A DNA stretch of 64,000 nt from Asterias rubens (Eukaryota > Echinodermata > Asteroidea > Forcipulatida > Asteriidae), in contig NW_022985820.1 of the NCBI RefSeq assembly GCF_902459465.1, positions 144,501-208,500 on the forward strand, given 5' to 3'. The notes beneath the pieces were generated by a model that did no database searches, was not told the origin of the DNA, and worked only from the letters and a program-made list of their open reading frames with translations. Numbering within the stretch: position 1 is the stretch's first letter; every line of letters begins with the position of its first letter. The position numbers and the translations under genes are program-made. This document shows, piece by piece, positions 49,077-62,122 of this stretch.

Positions 49077-50311
49077 ATAATATTAAACCTAAATTTGGCA
49101 TGAATTGCATGTTTATTAATTGAGGCATGTAACACATCCTGGCGTAGTTACAAAATTTGTGCAACATTTTGAATTTGAAAAAAAAAAAAAAAACAGAAGT
49201 ATAACTCCACAGATTGGCAGCTCAGAAAGGAAAGGGTCTACACTTTGTGCATGAAGTAGTTAATGCGGACCAGTCAATTTGAAGGAAGGTAAAGATCGTA
49301 CAGGCAAAAGTAAATTTTGCTTGAAATTTGGCTCCTACTAATTTGGAAAAAGGCAAAGATTGTACAGGAAAATTTATGTAGCACATTTATGTGATCAATA
49401 TGCAAATATTGACTTAATAAAGACTTGTCTGTTATCTTCTTCTTTTTTGAGAATTTTTTCAAACAAATTAATTTGCTATGCACAATAGAGAGAAGAAAAT
49501 GAATAGTAATATCTATCCATGATACTTTGTCTGGTGTTGAAGTTGTGTTTAATGAAATTGTCAGATGCTAAATTACATTTGTATAAACTCACCCCATAAT
49601 AAATGGGGGCCTGTAATTTGCATAAATTAAAGAATTTAAACAAAAAGGTCATTGATAACTGTGTTGTAGATGGAGGCATAAAGTAAAGCAACACTTGTCG
49701 GTTATAAATGTTTCTTCCAAAAGAAGTTGGTATGAATGTGTTAACAATATGAATATTAACTTGTGTGTCAAAAAACATGTTAAAATCTGTAAATTTTTTT
49801 GTTTTTACGAAAAACTTCCGAGAAGGTATTTTTTACAAGTGATGAAAGAAATGGGTACATAGAGTTTTTATGTCATGGTCAATGTTTTTGGGTTATTTTC
49901 ATGGAATTCATAAACAATGGAGACAATTAAAGAAACAAAAACAAGCTTATGAATGTTAATCTTAACCTAATCCTTTACAGTTTGAAGCGTCTCGATCATA
50001 CTTTTCCTTAAGCCCATACTGTACATCAAGGACCCATTCCTGTTCATAATTCCACTCAAACCGCCGTGTTTAATTCACCAAAAACCAAATAGGTTCCATG
50101 TAGTTATTGCCAGAAGTCCATAGGAATTGAGCTGGTGATTCTCTAAGAATTCAATTATGAGTGAAATAATTGACTTACCTTTCCTGTATGATTTGTATTG
50201 TCCAGAATGCTTTAGCGGAAACAGAAGTTTCTGTAATAAGAAATACCTCATGCAATTGTGTCATGCCCCTTGTGTTTTATCCATACCCAAAGGCAGTTTC
50301 ATAGAGCTGCT

Positions 50312-50690
50312 TAAAGGGAAGGTGCACGTTTGGTAATTACTCAAAACAAATATAAACTTAAAAACTGACTTGTTAATGATCAATGGAGAGCTGTTGATAG
50401 TATAACACATTGTGGGAAACGACTCCCTCTGAAGTAACGTAGTTTTTGAGAAAGAGGTAAATTGTCACTAAAATAATAAAAGACTTCCAGCTAGAAAGCT
50501 TTTATTCCTATCTGAAAGCACACAAATTCGTCCAACAAAGATGTTTGTTCTTTCATAATTTTCTCGGAACTTTGATGACCAATTGAGCCCAAATTTTCAC
50601 AGGCTTGTTATTTTATGCTTATGATGGGATACACCAAGTGCTAACACTTGTCTTTTACAATGACCAAACATGTACAGTGCACAAAAAGTA
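50312..50690 (-). mobile_element. MITE family M1, copy 3 (inverted, diverged)
   Basis: Shares tttggtaattactcaaaaca, gggaaacgactccctctgaa and gatgaccaattgagccc. Flanking sequence (50270-50310, 50690-51170) holds a gcttagcagaa / catagagctgctt family. Confidence 0.75.
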
Positions 50691-51170
50691 CCTAAGCACA
50701 ACAAAACTATGCTTACCAGAATAAGGTTACCAGCCAAACTATCATATTACATGACTGGTATCCAGCTCATTTCTGCTTAGCAGACAATTGTTTAGCACAA
50801 TATTCTGCTTAAGCAGCTCTATGAAATTGGGCCCTGGTCATTGCCCGAGTGCCCATATTATGATGCAGTAGAAATGCATACATGTACAGTACCTCACAGA
50901 GAACTGCCCTAAAGAATTCTAGGTGTGCCCTTACAAGACCTAAGTATCAGTGTCTGCTTGTTCTGACCCAGTTCACCTGTGCCCAATTTCATAAGCCCTG
51001 TATGCACAAGAACTTGCTTAGCGCAGAAAAATCTTAAGAAGCAGAAACATGTTACCAGCAGATGAGCATAGATGCAACCAACCCCACTCATTCTTTGCTA
51101 AGCAATCACTAATTTGCTAAGCAGTATTTTCTGCTGAACAGCTGTATGAAATTGGGGCCTGATGTCTCAC
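50691..51170. mobile_element. gcttagca-type repeats
   Basis: Several direct and inverted motifs (ctaagcaatcac, gcttagcagac, ctgctt(a/g)gc) between catagagctgctt (50303) and ctgtatgaaattgggg (51142). Two catagaaattggg-type ends point to two decayed elements. Confidence 0.5.
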
Positions 51171-51993
51171 ACATCTTGCTGCGTACATATGATTTTTGGT
51201 AAAAACATTGATTGACAGTAATCGGGTGAAGTACATGATTGGTGCGAGAATTCATAAGAAGTTGTTTTTGGGATTCCTGAGATTGTCTTCACTAAAATTC
51301 ATTACTTTTGATGAGTAAAACAGTGGCTTTTTCTGATTGGCAATTATTCATCTATTAACCATTATTTTGAATAAATGTTATGAATTAATTGTACCCCCTA
51401 ATTTTGTTATTTTTCTTATTGAGGGTGAACACTTAATGTTATTTTTATGCCATTTCTAATGTTCAACATTTGTCTAAAAAATAAAGAGCGATTGCAGGAA
51501 TTTCTGAGACTAAATTTTTCTTCTTGAATGACTGTGTTGTATATTTTAAAATGATTGGGTTTATGAAGGGTAAATACATTCCAATTCTCTAGTTGTCAAT
51601 GAACTTCCTGACATGTCCAACCAACCTGTGAATATTTCATCAATTTTTTGGTCCCATTGAATACAAAATACCGGTTGATGTTTCTGAGTGATTTTCTTCA
51701 ATACTGCAAACAAAACTGGGGGAAGGGGAGAACTTTGTAAAGTGACCTGTTAAGATTGAAACTAGTCGTTTTTTCCTTGGCTTCCTTTTTTTGGTGATGA
51801 ATCTTGAGCAAGGAACAGCAATCACATAAAAGACCAAGCTCCCAAAAAATAACCCACAATTTTGTTTATATTAAAAATGTTTTATAGCGCCCTCACTCAC
51901 CGTTAATTAGAGAGCCCCCCCCCCCCCCCGGTTCAGTTTTTACATTGACACACTGTGTGTGATAAATGATGCATGTATTATTTGCATGCATTT

Positions 51994-52080
51994 ATGCGCC
52001 ATTCGACATCAGCTGATGTGTGCTGGATGGCGAACCATGTCGAGAGAGGTGCTGATGATGGCATCTTGTATTTCAATCCT
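51994..52080 (+). CDS. Tentative first coding exon of an unknown gene
   Basis: ATG at 51994 gives a 29-codon open frame (with inner MANHVERGADDGILYFNP) ending at an optimal donor CCT/GTAAGT in phase 0. No downstream exon that would join it is recognised. It may be a chance frame. Confidence 0.22.
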
Positions 52081-52564
52081 GTAAGTAAATTAGGACAGAA
52101 TTATCTACATTAGTATATGATTATACATGGCAAAAGATATGACAAGAAGTTGACCTTATTTGTAGCTAAATATACATGAATTTAATGGTTAAATCTTCCT
52201 ATTTTGTACCGCCAGTCGGCGAGTTCGTTGATCATGTGTTGCCTGTGTGTGTATGTTGTTGTGTTGGTACGTTTTCACAATTGTGAACTTCATAAGTTCA
52301 TAAATCTCAGTATCTGTATACTGCAAGTAACAGTTACACCACCTCCATAGTTGCACCATTGAGGTAACACAAACCCGTTATCATGTACTTTTACTAATTT
52401 TTAATACATTCATTGGACCTTCATTTATTGAACCAAAGAATAATCATGTATTTTGCCTCATTTAATTTATTAAGAATATTAATTTTGGTTTTTTACCCAT
52501 ACACCGATGTGTGTTACACTGTTAGCACTGTATACTCAGTACTTTCCCGAGTCTTGTGAAAAAA

Positions 52565-52655
52565 ATATAACAGGCATGTTACTCGGGTGGGATTCGAACC
52601 CGCGACCCTTGCAATTCTAGAGCAGTGTCTACCTACTACTAGACTACCGAGGTTG
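52565..52655 (-). mobile_element. tRNA-like SINE segment (minus strand)
   Basis: On -, a B box gggttcgaatccc and an anticodon-arm-like gtagtctagtagtaggta. The adjacent ccggtagctagagg / cctctagctaccgg forms a hairpin at 52656-52691. Confidence 0.5.
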
Positions 52656-52732
52656 CCCGGTAGCTAGAGGAACTGCCTCTAGCTACCGGGCAACCTCGGT
52701 TGTCTAGTATGCAAATATTGACTGCTTCGAGT

Positions 52733-52850
52733 GCTATGGTTAAAACTATGACTCCTGAGGTGATCATCGGAGCATTCTATTTTCCCCGAGGCGAAGCCGA
52801 GGGAAAATAGAATGCTACGGGGATCACCAAGGAGTCATAGTTTTAACCAT
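52733..52850. repeat. 57-bp-arm palindrome
   Basis: atggttaaaactatgactcc and gcattctattttccc on the left match their inverse on the right, around a gaggcgaagccgag centre. Confidence 0.85.
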
Positions 52851-53216
52851 TGCACGAGTAAAAGTTATCAATATTTGTTTTAAAACATCCCAAACATTTC
52901 TAAATACTGTACTATAAGTTACAGACCTGAATGCTACAATCCACGGACGACGCAAATACAGATTGCAAAAACTTTTACTGTGCTGCATGTAGTGTCGTGC
53001 AATCCCTAATGGAGTATTATGGTTACAAACTATTAATTTATCATCCTCGTACATGCAACGGACATCTGGGTACTGCACGCCATGTGATAGTCTTCGCACT
53101 AGCCCACGGCAAACCGATGCACTATCACACGACCGTCGTCTAGCAAAACTAAGACATGTCATGTGACGCACTCTAAACCAATGAACAGGCAGAATATTTG
53201 TAAGGGGTGTTATAAT

Positions 53217-55749
53217 AAGTACTGAGTATACAGTGCTAACACACATCGGTGTAAGGGGAAAGTACTGAGTATACAGTGCTAACACACATCGGTGTATGGG
53301 TACAGGACTCTGGAAAGTACTGAGTATACAGTGCTAACACACATCGGTGTATGGGTACAGGACTAGGGAAAGTACTGAGTATACAGTGCTAACACACATC
53401 GGTGTAAGGGGAAAGTACTGAGTATACAGTGCTAACACACATCGGTGTATGGGTAAAGTACTGAGTATACAGTGCTAACACACATCGGTGTATGGGGAAA
53501 GTACTGAGTATACAGTGCTAACACACATCGGTGTATGGGGAAAGTACTGAGTATACAGTGCTAACACACATCGGTGTAAGGGGAAAGTACTGAGTATACA
53601 GTGCTAACACACATCGGTGTATGGGGAAAGTACTGAGTATACAGTGCTAACACACATCGGTGTAAGGGGAAAGTACTGAGTATACAGTGCTAACACACAT
53701 CGGTGTATGGGGAAAGTACTGAGTATACAGTGCTAACACACATCGGTGTATGGGGAAAGTACTGAGTATACAGTGCTAACACACATCGGTGTATGGGTAC
53801 AGGACTAGGGAAAGTACTGAGTATACAGTGCTAACACACATCGGTGTATGGGTACAGGACTAGGGAAAGTACTGAGTATACAGTGCTAACACACATCGGT
53901 GTATGGGTACAGGACTAGGGAAAGTACTGAGTATACAGTGCTAACACACATCGGTGTATGGGTACAGGACTAGGGAAAGTACTGAGTATACAGTGCTAAC
54001 ACACATCGGTGTATGGGTACAGGACTAGGGAAAGTACTGAGTATACAGTGCTAACACACATCGGTGTATGGGTAAAGTACTGAGTATACAGTGCTAACAC
54101 ACATCGGTGTATGGGTACAGGACTAGGGAAAGTACTGAGTATACAGTGCTAACACACATTGGTGTATGGGTACAGGACTAGGGAAAGTACTGAGTATACA
54201 GTGCTAACACACATCGGTGTATGGGTACAGGACTAGGGAAAGTACTGAGTATACAGTGCTAACACACATTGGTGTATGGGTACAGGACTAGGGAAAGTAC
54301 TGAGTATACAGTGCTAACACACATCGGTGTATGGGGAAAGTACTGAGTATACAGTGCTAACACACATCGGTGTAAGGGGAAAGTACTGAGTATACAGTGC
54401 TAACACACATCGGTGTATGGGTAAAGTACTGAGTATACAGTGCTAACACACATCGGTGTAAGGGGAAAGTACTGAGTATACAGTGCTAGCACACATCGGT
54501 GTATGGGGAAAGTACTGAGTATACAGTGCTAACACACATCGGTGTAAGGGGAAAGTACTGAGTATACAGTGCTAACACACATCGGTGTATGGGTAAAGTA
54601 CTGAGTATACAGTGCTAACACACATCGGTGTAAGGGGAAAGTACTGAGTATACAGTGCTAACACACATCGGTGTATGGGTAAAGTACTGAGTATACAGTG
54701 CTAACACACATCGGTGTATGGGGAAAGTACTGAGTATACAGTGCTAACACACATCGGTGTATGGGTAAAGTACTGAGTATACAGTGCTAACACACATCGG
54801 TGTATGGGTAAAGTACTGAGTATACAGTGCTAACACACATCGGTGTAAGGGGAAAGTACTGAGTATACAGTGCTAACACACATCGGTGTATGGGTAAAGT
54901 ACTGAGTATACAGTGCTAACACACATCGGTGTAAGGGGAAAGTACTGAGTATACAGTGCTAACACACATCGGTGTATGGGTACAGGACTAGGGAAAGTAC
55001 TGAGTATACAGTGCTAACACACATCGGTGTATGGGTACAGGACTAGGGAAAGTACTGAGTATACAGTGCTAACACACATCGGTGTATGGGTACAGGACTA
55101 GGGAAAGTACTGAGTATACAGTGCTAACACACATCGGTGTAAGGGGAAAGTACTGAGTATACAGTGCTAACACACATCGGTGTATGGGTAAAGTACTGAG
55201 TATACAGTGCTAACACACATCGGTGTATGGGTAAAGTACTGAGTATACAGTGCTAACACACATCGGTGTATGGGTAAAGTACTGAGTATACAGTGCTAAC
55301 ACACATCGGTGTATGGGTAAAGTACTGAGTATACAGTGCTAACACACATCGGTGTATGGGTAAAGTACTGAGTATACAGTGCTAACACACATCGGTGTAA
55401 GGGGAAAGTACTGAGTATACAGTGCTAGCACACATCGGTGTAAGGGGAAAGTACTGAGTATACAGTGCTAGCACACATCGGTGTAAGGGGAAAGTACTGA
55501 GTATACAGTGCTAGCACACATCGGTGTAAGGGGAAAGTACTGAGTATACAGTGCTAGCACACATCGGTGTAAGGGGAAAGTACTGAGTATACAGTGCTAG
55601 CACACATCGGTGTGAGGGGAAAGTACTGAGTATACAGTGCTAACACACATCGGTGTAAGGGGAAAGTACTGAGTATACAGTGCTAACACACATCGGTGTA
55701 AGGGGAAAGTACTGAGTATACAGTGCTAACACACATCGGTGTAAGGGTA
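53217..55749 (+). repeat. 43/55-bp minisatellite, about 55 units
   Basis: Unit gtactgagtatacagtgcta + acacacatcggtgta + (tgggt or agggg) + aaa (43 bp). A 55-bp form adds acaggactaggg. A gctagc variant clusters at 55420-55610. One inverted unit lies at the far left end of the element. Confidence 0.97.
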
Positions 55750-55770
55750 AAAACCAAAATTAATATTCTT

Positions 55771-57116
55771 TATCCCAGATGCAAATTTAACATCTATTAT
55801 AATTTATTAAGCCTTCTTATTAGTTATATCTTAGTTGTGAACCTGCTGGAAAGTAAATACTCCTGCTGTCATGACTTTGACTTGGTTAGAACATAGAATA
55901 GTCCGCTTAAATGTTCAGGGAGAGGATCGGGAATGATCAATGAACCTCACGTGTTTTAGGACCCACGTGATGAAAAAAATAAGAAAGCAATTAACTTTTG
56001 TTCACAGTCTATCAATCATTCATATGTATTTGTTTTTCAGAAGAGCAAAAAGGTTGATGTGCATGTCCAGCTGCGTTTATTTTTATCTAAATCATTTTTA
56101 TTCTAACGTTTCAGTGGATCATCCTAAGTTTGCATTCTGTTTGTGGATATTTTCTAATTGATAATTGGAGCAATCTGTTCCTTTACAAATTTTAAGAAAA
56201 AAACATGATTTTGTATTAGAAAAGGAGACGAAGTTGGTGAATGAGTTACAGCTCACTGAGCTTACCTAGCAGTGTTTTCAGGAGAGTTGCACTATACGTT
56301 GAACAACATGTAGACCTATGCTTAAATAATTTCCGGGACATTGTTTTACTTATTTCTCAAAGAATACAGCACCTTTAGCAAGTAACATTTTATAATTTAG
56401 GGGAAGCTTTCTACCACCATTATCTTCAAACCTTGTAAGCTTAATGTGAATCTGTGGACATTGTGTTTTGTGTGTCGTACAAAAAGTACCAAACCCTTTA
56501 ATGAAGTCAAAGTAGATAAATAAAAACACAACCAATGTTCAACAAAGAATAACTATTCATCTCTGCCTGTGCCCCAGTGTACATGGTTGATCTTCTCTGC
56601 ATTATGTCCCCCCCCCCCCAAAAAAAAAAAAAAAAAGGAAAAACAAAGATCACCTCAACCATCATGTCAATTGTCATGATAAAGCTGGCTGAACCAAATT
56701 TGATTACATGCAGTGCTGATTACATGCATGCGTTGAATTTCATCCATTCCTATCCTAGAGAGGGCAAGGTCGTTTTCTTTTTGCAAAGTACACCAACATC
56801 CAAAACTCTGAAGTCTATGTAAAAAGAGTTTAGTTGTGAGAACGCTGAATATCTCAACTTTTATATGTTTGAAGAAATAAGGAAAACTTTGATATGTAAG
56901 CTTATTTTGTTTGAACAGACTGGAGTTTTGCAGTTGTTGCCAATGGAAATGTATTGATCAAAGTATGTATCCATTGAACCGCTCAAGTTTCAAAGTATTT
57001 GTAAAAGCTTTAAGTTTGAAATTAATGCCTTCCTTGATACAGGTTGCATTATTCCCTTTATAGAAAGCGTTTTAAAACTAGTTTTTCCTTGGAAGATCAC
57101 CACTGTCACTAATGGC
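55771..57116. other. Intergenic with half a foldback MITE
   Basis: 56280-56505 matches one arm of the 17721-18082 element (ggaagctttctaccaccatt, gtgaatctgtggacatt). A C12-A17 junction lies at about 56609-56637. No gene is seen. Confidence 0.5.
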
Positions 57117-57420
57117 AGTTGGATTAGCCTAGTGGTTACTTTCCTTGCCTTCTAGTCTCTGTTCTTACTCTCATGCTTTGACCTAACCTGGTTTGAGTAT
57201 CACTGGGGCACCACTGTGTAAAGTGCCCCCCAACCTTGGAATAGGTTTCCTCCTACATCTAAAACTGAAACTTCCTTTTCTTCTCTCGATGGGATTATTG
57301 GCTTCATTATTGATCTTTGCTTTTCTGAGAATCCTTGGCTTCACAACCAGTAAACACCTTGTACCTCCATGCTTGTACTAACATTCCATTATGTACAAAG
57401 CACTATTGAAGACGCCAAAT
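57117..57420 (+). mobile_element. tRNA-derived SINE, second family
   Basis: ggattagcctagtggttact (A box) and cctggtttgagtatcac (degenerate B box), then a body with aggtttcctcctacatctaa. Confidence 0.6.
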
Positions 57421-58340
57421 AGCAAGTAGACTAGACACCAACTCTTTAATTTATGTTGAACTTCCACAATGTACACACGTTTTTGAATTTGGTAAAATGC
57501 ACAGTAAATGTATACTTTTTGGATACACTATTGGTGATTGTCTTTGCTCAATGGTTCAGAGGATACATGTATGGGACCAGTACATGTAGTTGAACATAAA
57601 AGGATAGCTCCATGTTGTCTACATATACTGTTGTCTCAGCATGGATGTATTTCTACCCCCATGGACTCGGACTCAGAGTACCAGAATAATAGACTTACAA
57701 AGTACAACAAGTAAGCAACGTGTACAGTACAAACACATGCACTAAACCATAAAACCATAAATACTCAGAAAGTGTGGGGACATACCTAGATACATGTACA
57801 TGTAGTTTTAGTTTGAATGGGCTGTTTGTGGAGGAGTTTCCTACTAAATACTAAGCAGTATGCATGACTAACTGCCTTGACACACCCACATTTAGCCCAT
57901 GTTGATCAACCAATAGCATGCAACACAGCTCCTAAAGGGGTGGTGTTTGACCTCTATTGACTGCCACCAGGGTTCAGGGCTTTAGCTGTTTCCTTATTGG
58001 TCTAGAGATTCTCTGTAGGTAGGTTGGTGATAAACTCCACCACTTTACAGTTATAATATAATTCAGGATATTAGTAATTGTCAGAAGGTATTGTGGTTAT
58101 TGTTTGGGTTGGGTGACACCAAGAAACCACAATTACAATGTAGAGGTAAGCTGAACTGGTGAGTTTTAAATTGATGTTTTGAAGGAATTTACCTAACTAA
58201 CATTTTTGTGATTTCTTTCTGTTTTTAAGAATATTTTATACTTCGGTTTTTATCCTTAAACTGTTTATTTCTCTATGATTTGTGATACAGTACCATGATG
58301 GTACTGTATGCCTATGTTCAGTGCTTGATGAAGCCTGCAT
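57421..58340. other. Intergenic, nothing seen
   Basis: AT-rich unique sequence with many acatgta strings. No conserved frame. Confidence 0.45.
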
Positions 58341-58738
58341 TTAAAGACATTGGACACTATTGGTAATTGTCAAAGACTAGTCTTCTCACTTGGTGTATCT
58401 CAACATGCATAAAATAACAAACATGTGAAAATTTGAGCTCAATTGGTCGTCGAAGTTGCGAGATATTAATGAAAAAATGAAAAAAAAAAAAAAAAAAGTT
58501 GTCGCATGAATTTGTGTGCTTTCAGATGCTTGATTTCGAGACCTCAGATTCTAAATCTGAGAACTCAAAATCAAATTCGTGGAAAATTACTTCTTTCTCG
58601 AAAACTACGAGACTTCAGAGGGAGCTGTTTCTCACAATGTTTTATACTATCAACCTCTCCCCATTACTCGTAATCAAGCAAGGTTTTATGATAATAATTA
58701 TTTTGAGTACTTACCAATAGTGTCCGATGCCTTTAAAA
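58341..58738 (+). mobile_element. MITE family M1, copy 4
   Basis: Near-complete copy: ggacactattggtaattgtc at the left, accaatagtgtccgatgcc at the right as inverted ends, and an inner hairpin gagacctcagattctaaatc / tgagaactc. It includes an A-run at 58480-58497. Confidence 0.88.
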
Positions 58739-58896
58739 ACGTCCACAGTTGCGTTGGAGTTTTTCTGCAATACCTGGATACATGTTTTCAAGTTCATCAA
58801 TAAATCTAAAATCACTGTTTACAATAAATTGACTGTGTGTGGCATTGCCCTAGTACATGGTTGCACTGATTACAGTGTACATTTTACATTGCCCTG

Positions 58897-58945
58897 TATG
58901 CTGCACTTGATTTACATTAAACATGTAATCAAGTGCAGCATACAA
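58897..58945. repeat. 20-bp-arm hairpin
   Basis: gtatgctgcacttgatttac and gtaatcaagtgcagcatac face each other across a 9-nt spacer. Confidence 0.85.
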
Positions 58946-58951
58946 CTATGT

Positions 58952-59140
58952 TTGAAATGTATGCAGGACTGCATGCCCAAGCAATGCCAGTAGCATCAGA
59001 CAAGTAAACTCAAGACTAGCTTGACAAGTCTAGGGATCATGTGTTGAAATGTATGCAGGACTGCATGCCCAAGCAATGCCAGTAGCATCAGACAAGTAAA
59101 CTCAAGACTAGCTTGACAAGTCTAGGGATCATGTGTGTTG
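58952..59140 (+). repeat. ~94-bp direct duplication
   Basis: Two near-identical copies of gaaatgtatgcaggactgca ... gacaagtctagggatcatgt. A C10-A26 junction follows at 59161. Confidence 0.93.
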
Positions 59141-59838
59141 AAATTGAATACAAGGAATATCCCCCCCCCCAAAAAAAAAAAAAAAAAAAAAAAAAACCAC
59201 CAAAAGTTCAAAACATCTTAAAACAAGACTTTGTGACTGATGTATTTCAATAAGACAAGAATAAGATTAGTAAATTCTTGTGCTTGTTCAAGTGGGTAAA
59301 CTGTGTGTTACAAAGATACCAAATGGACAATATTATAAATGTTGAGTAACTCTTTACAGATCTTGTGTTCGACAAACTCGATCACTTTTTTTTATTGATA
59401 TAACATTGAGATAACTGCTATAAGTGGTTTTCAAACTTTTGTTCATAAAATGGACACAAACAAAATGTTTACCGATAATATTGTGGCTGTGGCTGTAAAC
59501 AAACAGTTTACATGATAATAATAGTAGTAATAATGACAACTTTTAAAGCGCCGGTATCCGCCACAAGTGTCACTCATGGCGCAGCTGTACAATAAACAAC
59601 CAACAAGCAATGAAAGGTATGCATCTTTATGCAGATGACTTTTTAAACTGTTCTTGAGTATGCCAAGTGAGCTTGAAAGTTTTCAGTTTCAGGTAGGGAG
59701 TTCTACATGTTAAACTGTTTATAAGAGAGTTTTGATTCTTTTTGATTCTTGGCTTGTGAACACAATTCACTGGTCTCCTAACATTTTACAATTCCAGTCT
59801 TTTGGATTTTGCTCCTGAATTCCGGTCTGAGCTATAGC

Positions 59839-59909
59839 CTGGCAATGGTGTAACCATGGAGCAATGGTGTAACCATGGAGCAATGGTGTAACCATGGAGC
59901 AATGGTGTA
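59839..59909 (+). repeat. 19-bp tandem repeat x3.7
   Basis: gcaatggtgtaaccatgga repeated in perfect register. The unit itself holds the palindrome-like ggtgtaacc. Confidence 0.93.
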
Positions 59910-61945
59910 ACATAGACTGTGGACTTGATTTACTGCATCATACTACATGTACAATAAGCCACGTTCAAAGGTTCGGTGTCATGTGTAGACAGAGGGACCA
60001 TGAGGGACCGATCTTCTGTATCAGAATGGTATCATTTGTGCAAAGTCCATGGTAAAAACCTGGGTAACTTTGAAATCTTTAATACTTACGTACAAACATA
60101 AAGTGAGATCATTGTTGTCCTGAACAATAACTAAAAAAGGCATTGTTGAAGCTTCATTGTCATTGTTAGAACAAAGTGAAAATAGTTTGCAATATGTTTT
60201 GTCCAGAATATATGGTTTAGAATCATGGGGGGGGGGGGGGGGGGAACATATAAATAGCGATTGCACACATGATGTCTATAAGTGTAATGTACATCCACCT
60301 AATTTTCCTTTACTGAAGTGTACATTAGCTACAGTTGTACATGTTAGGGCTCCATTTATAACATTGCTTGCATCAATAACATTACAATTTTATTTGAAAT
60401 ACAAATATTATCAACAATTTACAATGTACAATTTGGAGAAGAACAAAAATTGCGAAACAACGGATGAAACAATTAACTAGTGTACTACAAAATGTACCCT
60501 ACATGCTATCTTATTTTCACGATACAATTTGTACAGTGGGCGTTGATAAACAACATATTTAGTGTTTGCCATCGGGCTGAGGTCAAGTCTTTTTGCATGA
60601 TGATTTGATTTTCATGTAAATACATCGGGTCCTGCCTGTGGTATTTGTATTACATCAGTAAAGGCCTTGGCGTTCCATCACTGGAGATTGGTTGTGCACT
60701 GCCTACCATATCCATGCATTGTACATGTAGGAAATAAATTTACATTTGAATCTCATGGGATGCCAGCACAGTTACAATCAGTAGTAGTCATCTTTGGCTC
60801 ATTCCACCACCCTCGCTGTCCTCACAGTTTGCCCTTAGGCAAAGAGCCTACTGTATTCAATAGAAAGGAAACACAATGAAGTGTACATGCCATTTTTACA
60901 ATGGTCGTATTATCAGCAAGTTTTCCAATGGTGTGAAGTTTGGTAAAAGTACCTGAAACCTCTGAAGCCATCTACAGGGTCTTTCAATGTGAATGGACAT
61001 GCAGGCTCATGCACTCAAAATAGTTTATCATTTTGTATTGTTTTGTTGAACAAAGATTAAATTTTTAGACTTCCCGGCCTGCACGGAGGCAACAAAGGCG
61101 ATTGCCTCCATGCCCCATGGTCATTGCCTTGGTGCCTTTACAAAATTATTATTTCCTCCTTTACCAAGGAGAAAATGCCTTTTTGCTCTTTTTGCCTTGT
61201 TGCCCTTGCCTTCGAAACAAAGCATACAGGCCTGGACTTCCATCAAAAATGGATGCAAACGTTACTGATTTTTTTCTTTTCTTCTGGAGGTTCCTCCATT
61301 GTATACTAAGTCTGCATGTCCAGCCACATGTTGAATCACTTTCAGTTGGTTTCAGACACTTGAGAAAAACAAATCCAACAATCAATGATAAAATCAGATG
61401 GTGTCTAAGTGGTCAATACTTTATTGTGATTTCTGTTCCTCTCAATAAAGAAAGAAACAAGGTTGTTTTCACCAGAACTTCCTATACCCCTTTGTGAGTT
61501 ATGCAATCCACAAGTCCTTATTCTCTTTGTTAGTTATGCATTGGTGCAATGGTGTAGCATTGAGTTTATTGTTGCTATGATTTGATGGTAGATGAAGCGA
61601 ACCAGTTCCCTTTCAATCATACATCGTTCCTTTCTTCAACCTGGCATCATACAACACCATGTGAAAACACCATACAATTGTTCTAAATAGTATCCAGAAA
61701 CTGGGTTCTCTACAGGTTTTTAAAAATTGTAAGGCATGCTGGACCTACAGTTTGGAAGTTGTGGCTGAAGCACACTGAATTGAAACAAAGTCCTAGAATG
61801 TCTTTTACTTGATTTTTTGTATCGCCCTTCCCTAGATGCAATCTGAGGCATTCTAAAAGGTATTATCTTGATGATCTTTGTGAATTCAAGCTGAAGTAAA
61901 ACAACAAAATCAACCGTTTGCTTGTATTGGCCAGCAAGTCACAGA
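59910..61945. other. Intergenic, nothing firm seen
   Basis: An 18-nt G run at about 60227-60243 and a low-complexity gccttggtgcc stretch at 61080-61200. Short frames show no recognisable domains. Confidence 0.4.
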
Positions 61946-61949
61946 GTGG

Positions 61950-62122
61950 CAATAGACCGATCCAGTAGGCTCCGCCCACGACGCACGTGTGAGCAAGAAC
62001 ATTTGGGGCTCTCCAATGCCTTTCTGCACAACTCTGCGACAAGCATGCGCACGCATGTCGGACTCGTTGCGTTGTGATTGGTCAATACGCAATGGGGCGG
62101 AGCTTAGTGGTTCGGTCTATTA
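61950..62122. mobile_element. CpG-rich MITE with TA ends
   Basis: Left aatagaccgatccagtaggc+tccgccc and right inverse gggcggagcttagtggttcg+gtctatt. The interior has acgcacgtgtgag and atgcgcacgcatg. A similar tagaccg end is used by the element at 29194. Confidence 0.85.

Larger units (their letters stand above)
52472..55770. mobile_element. 3.3-kb TIR element with terminal minisatellite
   Basis: Left aagaatattaattttggttt + acccatacaccgatgtgtgtt and one inverted satellite unit (to about 52552). The right end (55730-55770) is the near-perfect inverse. Between them are a SINE-like tRNA segment, hairpins and, on the right, the 2.5-kb array. No transposase is seen. Confidence 0.82.
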
